DNA of 9,959 nt from UBA6115 sp964346355. Lineage in GTDB: Bacteria > Bacillota > Clostridia > Christensenellales > Aristaeellaceae. The notes below the pieces were generated by a model that searched no databases, had not been told where the DNA came from, and worked only from the letters and a program-made list of their open reading frames with translations. The stretch's first letter is position 1, and every line of letters starts with the position of its first letter. Location: assembly GCA_964346355.1 (NCBI GenBank), contig CAYFUH010000049.1, forward strand, positions 1 through 9,959. Direction: 5' to 3'. Positions 1-5,327 of this stretch are shown one piece after another. The translations under genes and the position numbers were made by a program.

Positions 1-1
1 C

Positions 2-397
2 ATGAGTGCAACAACAGTAAAATTAAGCTTTGGCCGTGAGTTTGAGGGCGTGCTGGAGGCAGAGCGCGCGCAGGCGAATATCGGCAAAAACCAGGACGGC
101 ACGTTCCGCCCCTATGATTTGATGCTGGGCGCGCTGGGCGCCTGCTACTACGCCACCTTTGTGGGGATCGCGGACAAGATGAAACTGGCTTATGACCGGG
201 CGGAGATTGATATCTCCGGCGTCAAGCGCGAGGAAGTGCCTACGACGCTTGAAACCGTGGACATGAAGGTGATCATTCATGGCGCAGCGGACGAGAAGGG
301 CTTTGACCGCGCCGCCCAGCTGGCGGCCAAGTACTGCTCTGTCCACGAGACCATCGCCAAGGTGGCGACAATTAAGCTGGATGTATCGTTCGCTTAA
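2..397 (+). CDS. OsmC/Ohr-family protein
   Basis: 131 residues, the usual length of small OsmC-family proteins, which are dimeric cytosolic thiol enzymes that reduce organic hydroperoxides or act on related substrates. Two family landmarks are visible: a first cysteine in LGALGACYYATF (C48), at the start of the long central helix, and a second in AAKYCSVHETIAK (C112). Their order and spacing match the reactive cysteine pair of the fold. The ATG at 2 is preceded by only one base, so the ribosome binding site cannot be seen. The MSATTVKLSFGREFEG start nevertheless looks like a natural first strand of the fold. Transcription ends at the hairpin at 419-444. Whether it belongs to the Ohr, OsmC or YhfA-like subgroup cannot be decided here. 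The family call is firm, the substrate is not. Confidence 0.88.
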   Translation: MSATTVKLSFGREFEGVLEAERAQANIGKNQDGTFRPYDLMLGALGACYYATFVGIADKMKLAYDRAEIDISGVKREEVPTTLETVDMKVIIHGAADEKGFDRAAQLAAKYCSVHETIAKVATIKLDVSFA

Positions 398-418
398 AAC
401 GAGCTGTCTGACGGATTG

Positions 419-444
419 AAAAAAGCGCCGCCGGGCGCTTTTTT
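419..444. terminator. bidirectional rho-independent terminator
   Basis: A perfect 11-bp inverted repeat (AAAAAAGCGCC, loop GCCG, GGCGCTTTTTT) has an A-tract on one side and a T-tract on the other. It works as a GC stem plus U-tail in both directions. It sits 21 bp after the OsmC-like stop and 18 bp beyond the stop of the convergent minus-strand transporter gene, so it most likely ends both. Confidence 0.9.
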
Positions 445-462
445 GTGCGTTTTCTGTGCTGT

Positions 463-1065
463 TCAGGCGCTTTGCCTGGGTATCGCCAGGTGCAAAAGCA
501 CAGGCCCGATGGTGTTGCCCAGGATGGCAGCCGCCATGAAGGGGAGGACGCGGGTCACAAACTGCCCGGTCTGGGCGAAGGCGGCGGCGAAATAGAAGGC
601 ATCGGCGATGCTGTTTTCAAAATAAGCGACGATGAAGGCGGTGACGGCCAGCAGCGTGCCCGCCGGCTTGCTGGTTTGCATGTGGTTCCAACTGTAGGCG
701 CCGGCGTAGATGATCATCCCGCAAAACATGCCGCGCGCCAGGGTAGAGAAAAAGCTTTGCGTCATGCGCGCACTGAGCAAATCCGGCGCGCGGGAGGTGA
801 CCGCCAGGCCGTAGACCAGCCCGCACAGGATGGCGCCCACCAGGTTGCCCAGCAGCATGAGGGGCAGCGTCCTGTGCTTGCGCGGCGTATCCAAAATGGC
901 GGGGGCACAGCGGCCGATAAAGAGGGGCAAGCCCATCACCAGGGAGGCAAACATGCCGATGGAAAACAGGAATGAGCCCACCTCCCGTATTTCTGTGCCC
1001 AAAAAGGCGGCGCCGCCCAGGCCGGTCATCACGCCGGCCATCACCGCGCTGTAAAACTTGCGCAT
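463..1065 (-). CDS. short formate/nitrite transporter (FNT)-like membrane protein
   Basis: About 200 residues with six hydrophobic segments (roughly residues 4-24, 30-52, 67-89, 106-127, 135-163 and 174-196). Hallmarks of the FNT channel family are seen: a Gly-rich first helix (AGVMTGLGGAAF), GNLVG in the third helix and the matching GNTIG in the sixth, and FENSIADAFYF in the fifth, aligning with the family's FEHSxANMF. FNT proteins form pentameric channels for formate, nitrite, hydrosulfide or lactate. This one is shorter than the usual 250-280 residues, and the His of the pore motif is replaced by Asn. I chose ATG at 1065 over the in-frame GTG at 1068 because GGGAGG on the minus strand lies 7 nt from the ATG and only 4 nt from the GTG. 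The substrate is unknown; it could be a divergent FNT-like clade with another role. Confidence 0.75.
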   Translation of the reverse strand: MRKFYSAVMAGVMTGLGGAAFLGTEIREVGSFLFSIGMFASLVMGLPLFIGRCAPAILDTPRKHRTLPLMLLGNLVGAILCGLVYGLAVTSRAPDLLSARMTQSFFSTLARGMFCGMIIYAGAYSWNHMQTSKPAGTLLAVTAFIVAYFENSIADAFYFAAAFAQTGQFVTRVLPFMAAAILGNTIGPVLLHLAIPRQSA

Positions 1066-1098
1066 CACACGCCCTCCCTGTTGTATTTTGATGAGGGC

Positions 1099-1127
1099 AG
1101 TATATCATATGCACTCTTTGCCTTCAA
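1099..1127 (-). promoter_or_regulatory. predicted sigma-A promoter of the FNT-like gene
   Basis: On the minus strand, TTGAAG (1122-1127) is followed after 17 bp by TATACT (1099-1104), which is preceded by TGA, an extended -10 TGn element. It lies about 35 bp upstream of the chosen start codon. Confidence 0.65.
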
Positions 1128-1130
1128 TGA

Positions 1131-1159
1131 TTGACAAAGGCGTGATGGCGTCATAGGAT
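1131..1159 (+). promoter_or_regulatory. predicted sigma-A promoter of the chromate-transporter/thpR operon
   Basis: A consensus TTGACA (1131-1136), a 17-bp spacer and a weaker -10, TAGGAT (1154-1159). Transcription would begin near 1166, giving a leader of about 24 nt before the ATG at 1190. Its -35 lies only 3 bp from the -35 of the divergent FNT-like promoter. Confidence 0.6.
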
Positions 1160-1189
1160 GACGGCAGTATATCTATGCAAGGAGGCGCC

Positions 1190-1759
1190 ATGGCCAGCAG
1201 CAAACCTAGGCTTTCAACCCTGTTTTTTTCGGTGCTCAAAATCAGCGCCTTCACCTTCGGCGGCGGCTATGTGATTGTGCCCCTCATGCGCAAGCGCTTT
1301 TCGGAGGAGTTGGGCTGGGTGGCTGAGGAGGAGATGCTGGACATGATCGCCATCGCGCAGTCCGCCCCCGGCCCCATCGCGGTCAACACTTCCATCATCC
1401 TGGGCTATCGGCTGCTGGGCATGAAAGGCGCGCTGGCCAGCGTGCTGGGCACCGCCATCCCCCCATTGGTTGTGCTGACCTTGATTTCCATGTTTTACCA
1501 GGCCTTTCGGGAGAACACCTGGATTGCGGCACTACTCAACGCCATGCGCGCCGGTGTCGCCGCGGTCATTGTGGACGTGGTGTGGACCATGGCCGCCAAC
1601 ATCGTCAAAAAGCGCAAACCCACGCCCATTTTGCTGATGGTCGCGGCCTTTGTGGCCGTCTGGCTGTTCAAGGTCAACATCATCCTGGTGCTTCTTGCCT
1701 GCGGGTTGATTGGCTTGCTTGACGCGGCGCTGACCGCTAAGAAGGAGGCCAAGGCATGA
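1190..1759 (+). CDS. chromate transporter family half-protein, first subunit
   Basis: 189 residues of hydrophobic CHR-family sequence. Half-size members work in pairs, equivalent to the two halves of ChrA, and are annotated as chromate efflux proteins; many have unproven substrates. Family signatures seen are FTFGGGYVIVPLM near the N-terminus and SAPGPIAVNTSIILGYRLLG around residues 60-80, followed by several membrane helices and a Lys-rich C-terminal tail. An in-frame ATG at 1175 exists but has no ribosome binding site. The ATG at 1190 follows AAGGAGG (1179-1185), so I use that, although the 4-nt gap is short. The stop overlaps the start of the next gene (ATGA), so the two halves are probably translationally coupled and made in equal amounts. 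Confidence 0.88.
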   Translation: MASSKPRLSTLFFSVLKISAFTFGGGYVIVPLMRKRFSEELGWVAEEEMLDMIAIAQSAPGPIAVNTSIILGYRLLGMKGALASVLGTAIPPLVVLTLISMFYQAFRENTWIAALLNAMRAGVAAVIVDVVWTMAANIVKKRKPTPILLMVAAFVAVWLFKVNIILVLLACGLIGLLDAALTAKKEAKA

Positions 1760-2325
1760 TGATGCTGACCTTGTACTGGGCCTTTTTCCAGGTGGGATTG
1801 TTCGCCTTTGGCGGCGGGCTGGCCGCGCTCCCGCTGATCCGGGAGCAGGTGGTGGTCATCCACCCCTGGCTGGACATGGCCGCCTTTACCGATTTGGTGA
1901 CCATTGCCGAGATGACGCCCGGGCCTATCGCGCTCAACGCCGCGACCTTTGTGGGCAACCAGGTGGGCGGTTTGGTGGGCGCGGTGGTGGCGACATTGGG
2001 CTGCATCACACCTTCTATCATAATCGTGTTGATTTTGGCGCGCCTGTACAGTGTCTGGCGGGACAAGCCCGCCTTCGCCGGCGTGCTTTCTGGCCTGCGC
2101 CCAGCCGCGGTCGCGTTGATTGCCTCCGCGGGCATGAGCATCGCCATCCTGGCGCTCTTTGGCACCGGCGGCTTTACCAGTCTGGCGGCGGTTGATATCG
2201 TCTCCCTGCTCTGCTTTGGCGCGGCCCTCTTTTTGCTGCGCAAGTTTAAAACCAGCCCCATTTTAATCATCTTCGGCGCGGGCATTGCAGGCGCCGCCAT
2301 TAAACTGGCTTTCAACCTGCCCTGA
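1756..2325 (+). CDS. chromate transporter family half-protein, second subunit
   Basis: 189 residues, paralogous to the preceding protein: FAFGGGLAALPLI at the N-terminus and MTPGPIALNAATFVGNQVGG in the middle repeat the CHR-family motifs. The two genes are the expected pair that assembles into one membrane transporter with opposite subunit topologies. The start ATG at 1756 overlaps the upstream stop by 4 bp and is preceded by AAGGAGG (1742-1748) with 7-nt spacing. Translation ends at TGA 2323-2325, which shares its last base with the ATG of thpR. Transport of chromate itself is a family assumption; in anaerobic gut bacteria the natural anion may differ. Confidence 0.88.
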   Translation: MMMLTLYWAFFQVGLFAFGGGLAALPLIREQVVVIHPWLDMAAFTDLVTIAEMTPGPIALNAATFVGNQVGGLVGAVVATLGCITPSIIIVLILARLYSVWRDKPAFAGVLSGLRPAAVALIASAGMSIAILALFGTGGFTSLAAVDIVSLLCFGAALFLLRKFKTSPILIIFGAGIAGAAIKLAFNLP

Positions 2326-2858
2326 TGCGCCTGTTCATCGCAGCCCTGCTGCCGGAAGACACCTGCCGCCATTTGCTGAACATGCAGCAGGCGCTGGTTG
2401 AGACCATGGCGTCCTGCAAACTGACCAGACCGGAGCATTTGCACCTCACCCTGCGCTTTATCGGGGAGGCAGGGGAGGAGCGGGTGAACGAATTGACGGA
2501 ATGGTTTGAAACCGTAGATTTTACAGCGCATCTGGGCGCGCCCTGCCACATCACGGGCCTTGGCGGCTTTTTTAGCCGGGACGGGCTGACCGTCTTTGCC
2601 GCGCTGCGGGTCCCGGATCCTCTGGTTCAACTGCAAAACACCCTGGAGCAGGGCCTGCGCGCGCTTTGTATTCAGCCGGAAACCAGGCCCTGGGTGCCGC
2701 ACATCACCCTGGCGCGCAAAACCAAGCTGCGCCGTGCCCTGTCTGACATACCAACCAAAGGCCATCAATTCCATATCAAACAGCTGGCCCTTATTAAGAG
2801 CCAGCTGACGCCGGAGGGACCGGTCTATACCCCGATTATTACTTCACCCTCAGGGTGA
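2325..2858 (+). CDS. thpR: RNA 2',3'-cyclic phosphodiesterase (LigT/2H family)
   Basis: 177 residues, typical for the LigT/ThpR branch of 2H phosphoesterases, which hydrolyse 2',3'-cyclic phosphate ends of RNA to 2'-phosphates. It starts with the characteristic MRLFIAALLP strand. Both catalytic H-x-T-x motifs are present: HLTL at H40 and HITL at H126, the latter in the context RPWVPHITLAR. The ATG overlaps the previous stop in a TGATG arrangement with no strong ribosome binding site of its own, so it probably relies on translational coupling to the transporter gene. Its last 20 bp overlap the end of the convergent minus-strand gene. It is cytosolic, and nothing visible links its activity to anion transport; co-transcription may be incidental. 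Confidence 0.9.
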   Translation: MRLFIAALLPEDTCRHLLNMQQALVETMASCKLTRPEHLHLTLRFIGEAGEERVNELTEWFETVDFTAHLGAPCHITGLGGFFSRDGLTVFAALRVPDPLVQLQNTLEQGLRALCIQPETRPWVPHITLARKTKLRRALSDIPTKGHQFHIKQLALIKSQLTPEGPVYTPIITSPSG

Positions 2859-3333
2859 AGGCGTTGGCCTCGTCCGGCTGCGCGCGCAGCACGTTATTCC
2901 GGTAGGGCTGTGATGGGTCAAGCTGGACGCGCAGGGGCACAAAGCGGATTTCGTCCGGCAGCGCCTTCATGTCCTCGGTGTGATATTCCGACAAATAGTA
3001 GTATTCGCCCGTTTCCTCATCCGTAAAGTAGGAGACCCTGTTGGAGGGGGGCAGCTTTTTGCCGTTCACAAAGGCGTCAAACTCCAGCTTGTCAAAGCCC
3101 TTGGCGTTGGTGACCAGGTTGTTCACCAGCGCTTCGTAGCTGCGCTCGCCCCAGTTGACCAAAATCACTTCCACGTCCGGGTTTTCGGCTTCAAAGGGGG
3201 CGATGTAGGGCTCAAACAGATGACTGGCTACAAGCAGCTGGCGCTTGTTGGGCGCGGTCTCTGCCAGCGCGCTCATGGAAACCAGCATCAAAAGGGCCAG
3301 CAGCAGGGGGAGGATGCGGCGGTTAATCGTCAT
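2839..3333 (-). CDS. small secreted protein with truncated solute-binding-protein-like N-lobe
   Basis: 164 residues. A Sec signal peptide is clear: RR near the N-terminus, a Leu-rich core (about residues 8-19) and a likely cut after SALA (A24). There is no lipobox Cys, so it is probably released or wall-trapped rather than lipid-anchored. Residues about 32-80 (LLVASHLFEPYIAPFEAENPD..., then a Tyr-containing helix and TNAKGFD) resemble the first lobe of family 1 extracellular solute-binding proteins. The remaining 80 residues, rich in Tyr, Glu and Asp, do not continue that fold, and the length is well under half of a normal binding protein. It has a good start (ctcctt complement at 3341-3346, 7 nt from the ATG), its own promoter and a palindrome in its leader, so I treat it as an expressed gene rather than a wreck. 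Function unknown. Confidence 0.7.
   Translation of the reverse strand: MTINRRILPLLLALLMLVSMSALAETAPNKRQLLVASHLFEPYIAPFEAENPDVEVILVNWGERSYEALVNNLVTNAKGFDKLEFDAFVNGKKLPPSNRVSYFTDEETGEYYYLSEYHTEDMKALPDEIRFVPLRVQLDPSQPYRNNVLRAQPDEANAFTLRVK
2843..2859. repeat. 8-bp inverted repeat at the tail-to-tail gene overlap
   Basis: TTCACCCT, one base, AGGGTGAA: a perfect inverted repeat lying inside the ends of both convergent reading frames and including the thpR stop. It has no T-run on either side, so it is not a classical terminator. It could pause polymerases or protect the 3' ends of both messages. Confidence 0.5.
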
Positions 3334-3351
3334 GGTGTTACTCCTTCAATT

Positions 3352-3364
3352 CGCGATGATCGCG
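3352..3364. promoter_or_regulatory. palindromic candidate operator of the small secreted protein gene
   Basis: CGCGAT, one base, ATCGCG: a perfect 6-bp inverted repeat. It lies between the predicted promoter (-10 at 3375-3380) and the ribosome binding site (3341-3346), about +5 to +17 relative to the expected transcription start. This placement is typical of a repressor roadblock; the regulator is unknown. Confidence 0.4.
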
Positions 3365-3374
3365 TTCTTTACCC

Positions 3375-3404
3375 ATTAGATGCACCAGGGCGATGGAAAG
3401 TCAA
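3375..3404 (-). promoter_or_regulatory. predicted sigma-A promoter of the small secreted protein gene
   Basis: On the minus strand TTGACT (3399-3404), an 18-bp spacer and TCTAAT (3375-3380), each one mismatch from consensus. Transcription would start near 3368. It implies expression separate from the upstream ABC exporter. Confidence 0.6.
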
Positions 3405-3433
3405 AAACCGGCGCGGATTATTTTTTATAAAGC

Positions 3434-3470
3434 GGATCAAAGCCGCCGGCAGGGCTGGCGGCTTTGATCC
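3434..3470 (-). terminator. strong hairpin, probable terminator of the ABC exporter gene
   Basis: A perfect 14-bp stem (GGATCAAAGCCGCC with GGCGGCTTTGATCC) around a 9-nt loop begins 13 bp beyond the exporter stop codon. On the minus strand the tail is only GCTTTATAAAAAAT, a weak U-tract. The better T-run is on the plus strand (3471-3482). It probably acts as a terminator or 3'-end stabiliser for the exporter, and could also stop plus-strand readthrough from thpR. Confidence 0.6.
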
Positions 3471-3483
3471 TTGCTTGTTTTTT

Positions 3484-5073
3484 CTATCCCACCTGGATGT
3501 GCAGGTCAAAGGCAGACTCAAACCGGGGGCTGACCTGATGGCTGACCAAAAACAATGTGGTGCCCTTCATATTGATAATCAGCTCCTCAATCATGTTCAC
3601 GGTGTCCGGGTCCACCTCGGCCAGGGGCTCGTCCAAAATCATAACCGGGCTGCCTTTTAGCAGGGTGCGGGCCAAGCAGATGCGGCGCTTCTCCCCGCCG
3701 GAGAGGTTGCTGCCCCCCTCCCGGATCATGTGGTCCAGGCCCTCGGGGCTGGCGAACTGGCTCAGGTTTACCTGACGCAGCACAGCCATCATCTGCTCCT
3801 CCGGGATGTCCTGGTAAAGGCTCAGGTTGTTTCTGAGGCTGTCCTCAAACAGGGCAGGTTGCTGGCGCATCACGGTGACCAGTTCAAACAGGTTTTGAAC
3901 CCGGGCTGCTGGTATGTTGTTGTAGCAAATTTGCCCGGAAGTAGGTGAGTCCAAGGCCAGCAACAGGCCCATCAGGGTGGTTTTTCCCCCGCCGCTTTTG
4001 CCTGTGATAAGGCATTTCTGGCCTGATTGCACCTGAAAGGACAAGCCGGAAAACAGGGGCGGGCTGTCGGGGTAGGAAAAGGCTGCCTCCCTGGCAGTAA
4101 TCTCATGCACTGCGGCTACGGGGGTGACAGGTACATCAGTTTGTTGATCCGGCGCCATGCTCTCAAGGAGGGTGTTTAGGATGGGCCGGGCGGCAATCAT
4201 CTCCTGCAGGTAGTGGGTGATGCCCAGGATAGGCCAGGACATCTGATCAATCATGCCAACAGCGATGAAGAAATCCCCGGCGGAGAAGCTGCCGGAGGCT
4301 ACCAGCCAGGCAGCATAGGCCAGGATGACAAAATGGGACAGGTAGGACAGGCAGGTGGATACCGTTGAAGACAGGTAATTCAGCTTCAGCATGTCCAGAT
4401 GCTTCTGGCGCACCTGAAGGTTGGAGGTGTTGAAACGGGACAGGATGGGGCTTTGCGCCATGTAGTTCTGGATGACCATCAGGCTGGACAGCCACTCAGT
4501 CACCCTGCCCAGGTGGCGGGCAAAGGCTTCTGTATGGGCTTTTTGCGCCTTCTCCAGGTGCTTTTGCACCAGCCGGGGGATATACAGGGGCGTGGTGGCC
4601 AGCAGCAGGGTCAGCAGGGCGATGCGGGCATCCAGAATAAACAGCATGGTGGAGACGATCAGTATTTTCAGTATGATTTCCGCAAGCAGCGGGAAATTCT
4701 GAAACAGCTGCCGATAGACGGTGTCGATTTGGTCGGTGTAGCCGGCCAGCACCTCTCCCTGGCGCTGATCCTCCTGCAGGCACTGGGGCTTTTCCAGCTG
4801 GGCTGAAAAGAAATCTTTCCGCAGCTGGGCCAAGGCCCCTGTCTGGTAGTTGCCCCGGCAGCGGTTGTACACATAGTAGCAGCCAATTTCAAACAGGATG
4901 ACGGCCAGCAGCAGCACAATCAGCCGCAGCACCCGGGTGCCGTCCCGGGCAATGGCCTCGTCCAGCAGACGTCCCTTGATGAACTGCACAGCAACAGCGG
5001 CCAGGGCGGCCACGAAAGCAAGAATGAGCGCACGAATCAGCCACCTGGCTTGAGGCTTTAAGTAGGATTTCAT
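3484..5073 (-). CDS. half-size ABC exporter (fused membrane and ATPase domains)
   Basis: 529 residues. The N-terminal membrane domain (about 1-300) has six hydrophobic segments and the charged coupling-helix pattern of type IV (ABCB-like) exporters. The ATPase domain (about 325-529) is complete: Walker A GKSGGGKTT (358-366), Q-loop VMRQQPALF (Q404/405), signature NLSGGEKRR (456-464), Walker B VMILDEP with catalytic Glu (E482), D-loop AEVD and H-loop SHQ (H512). All catalytic residues are present, so it should be active, either as a homodimer or with a partner encoded elsewhere, since none is adjacent. The ATG at 5073 has CCTCCT on the plus strand (AGGAGG, 5081-5086) 7 nt upstream. That ribosome binding site is locked in an RNA stem described under the leader entry, which points to drug-inducible efflux. 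Substrate is inferred, not shown. A role in lipid or peptide export remains possible. Confidence 0.9.
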   Translation of the reverse strand: MKSYLKPQARWLIRALILAFVAALAAVAVQFIKGRLLDEAIARDGTRVLRLIVLLLAVILFEIGCYYVYNRCRGNYQTGALAQLRKDFFSAQLEKPQCLQEDQRQGEVLAGYTDQIDTVYRQLFQNFPLLAEIILKILIVSTMLFILDARIALLTLLLATTPLYIPRLVQKHLEKAQKAHTEAFARHLGRVTEWLSSLMVIQNYMAQSPILSRFNTSNLQVRQKHLDMLKLNYLSSTVSTCLSYLSHFVILAYAAWLVASGSFSAGDFFIAVGMIDQMSWPILGITHYLQEMIAARPILNTLLESMAPDQQTDVPVTPVAAVHEITAREAAFSYPDSPPLFSGLSFQVQSGQKCLITGKSGGGKTTLMGLLLALDSPTSGQICYNNIPAARVQNLFELVTVMRQQPALFEDSLRNNLSLYQDIPEEQMMAVLRQVNLSQFASPEGLDHMIREGGSNLSGGEKRRICLARTLLKGSPVMILDEPLAEVDPDTVNMIEELIINMKGTTLFLVSHQVSPRFESAFDLHIQVG

Positions 5074-5080
5074 GTATTTT

Positions 5081-5225
5081 CCTCCTGATCAAATGATGTT
5101 CACAATCACCTGACAGAAGGGGTGATGCTGGGCTGCGCCTTGTTCTTTTGGCATCAGCACCAGATTTACGCGCCTTCTGTCACTCAGAAGGACTGGCGTA
5201 AGCGTACCATAAAGAGATGCTCCTT
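5081..5225 (-). promoter_or_regulatory. predicted translational attenuator controlling the ABC exporter
   Basis: On the minus-strand RNA four complementary segments are seen. Segment 1, CCUUCUG (5191-5185), pairs perfectly with CAGAAGG of segment 2 across a 5-nt loop. Segment 2, UGACAGAAGG (5182-5173), alternatively pairs over 10 perfect bp with segment 3, CCUUCUGUCA (5120-5111), enclosing a smaller GGUG..GAUGC/GCAUCACC stem. Segment 3, CCUUCUG, pairs with segment 4, CAGGAGG (5087-5081), which is the exporter's Shine-Dalgarno. That stem is extended inward by UCAGGUGAU (5113-5105) with AUCAUUUGA (5097-5089). The total is about 16 bp with three G-U pairs and one bulged U. Default folding 1:2 plus 3:4 hides the ribosome binding site; 2:3 frees it. 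An 8-codon ORF overlaps segment 1. There is no U-run after the last stem, so control would be translational rather than by termination. The complementarity is directly visible; the function is inferred from the erm-type attenuator model. Confidence 0.8.
5184..5210 (-). CDS. leader peptide MVRLRQSF of the ABC exporter
   Basis: A complete 8-codon ORF with ATG at 5210-5208 and TGA at 5186-5184, preceded by AAGGAG (5225-5220) at 9-nt spacing. The peptide MVRLRQSF contains Arg-Leu-Arg at positions 3-5. Arg/Lys-X-Arg/Lys (+X+) is the established macrolide-dependent arrest motif of leader peptides such as ErmDL, which contains MRLR, and of mef/msr leaders. By analogy the ribosome would stall with Leu4 (UUA) in the P site and Arg5 in the A site. 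Its leading edge would then reach about 5185, covering segment 1 of the attenuator exactly. Such a short ORF could arise by chance; the coupling of ribosome binding site, motif and hairpin register is what makes it convincing. Confidence 0.75.
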   Translation of the reverse strand: MVRLRQSF

Positions 5226-5227
5226 AT

Positions 5228-5327
5228 NNNNNNNNNNNNNNNNNNNNNNNNNNNNNNNNNNNNNNNNNNNNNNNNNNNNNNNNNNNNNNNNNNNNNNNNN
5301 NNNNNNNNNNNNNNNNNNNNNNNNNNN
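5228..5327. other. assembly gap of 100 N
   Basis: Exactly 100 N, the conventional placeholder for a scaffold join of unknown true length. It hides the last residues of deoC, any terminator after it, and the promoter and transcription start of the ABC exporter leader. The two flanks need not be adjacent in the genome by only 100 bp. Confidence 0.97.

Noticed and set aside
445..975. 176-codon plus-strand open frame opposite the FNT-like gene
   Set aside because: The charged, Gln/Gly/His-rich translation has no fold signature, while the minus strand encodes six clear membrane helices with FNT motifs and a good ribosome binding site.
1175..1189. Upstream ATG as start of the first chromate-transporter half gene
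   Set aside because: It has no Shine-Dalgarno, and the AAGGAGG that would serve the next ATG (1190) lies inside this extension.
1737..2774. 345-codon minus-strand open frame opposite the chromate-transporter genes and thpR
   Set aside because: It runs antisense through two well-recognised families and part of a third. It has no ribosome binding site and a biased, low-information composition expected from the third-position GC of the sense genes.
2843..2859. Inverted repeat as a rho-independent terminator
   Set aside because: It has only 8 bp, a one-base centre that cannot form a loop without opening the stem, and no T-run on either side.
5081..5120. The final leader stem as a transcription terminator (transcriptional attenuation)
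   Set aside because: It is followed by AAAAUAC rather than a U-tract and it contains the exporter's ribosome binding site, so translational control fits better.
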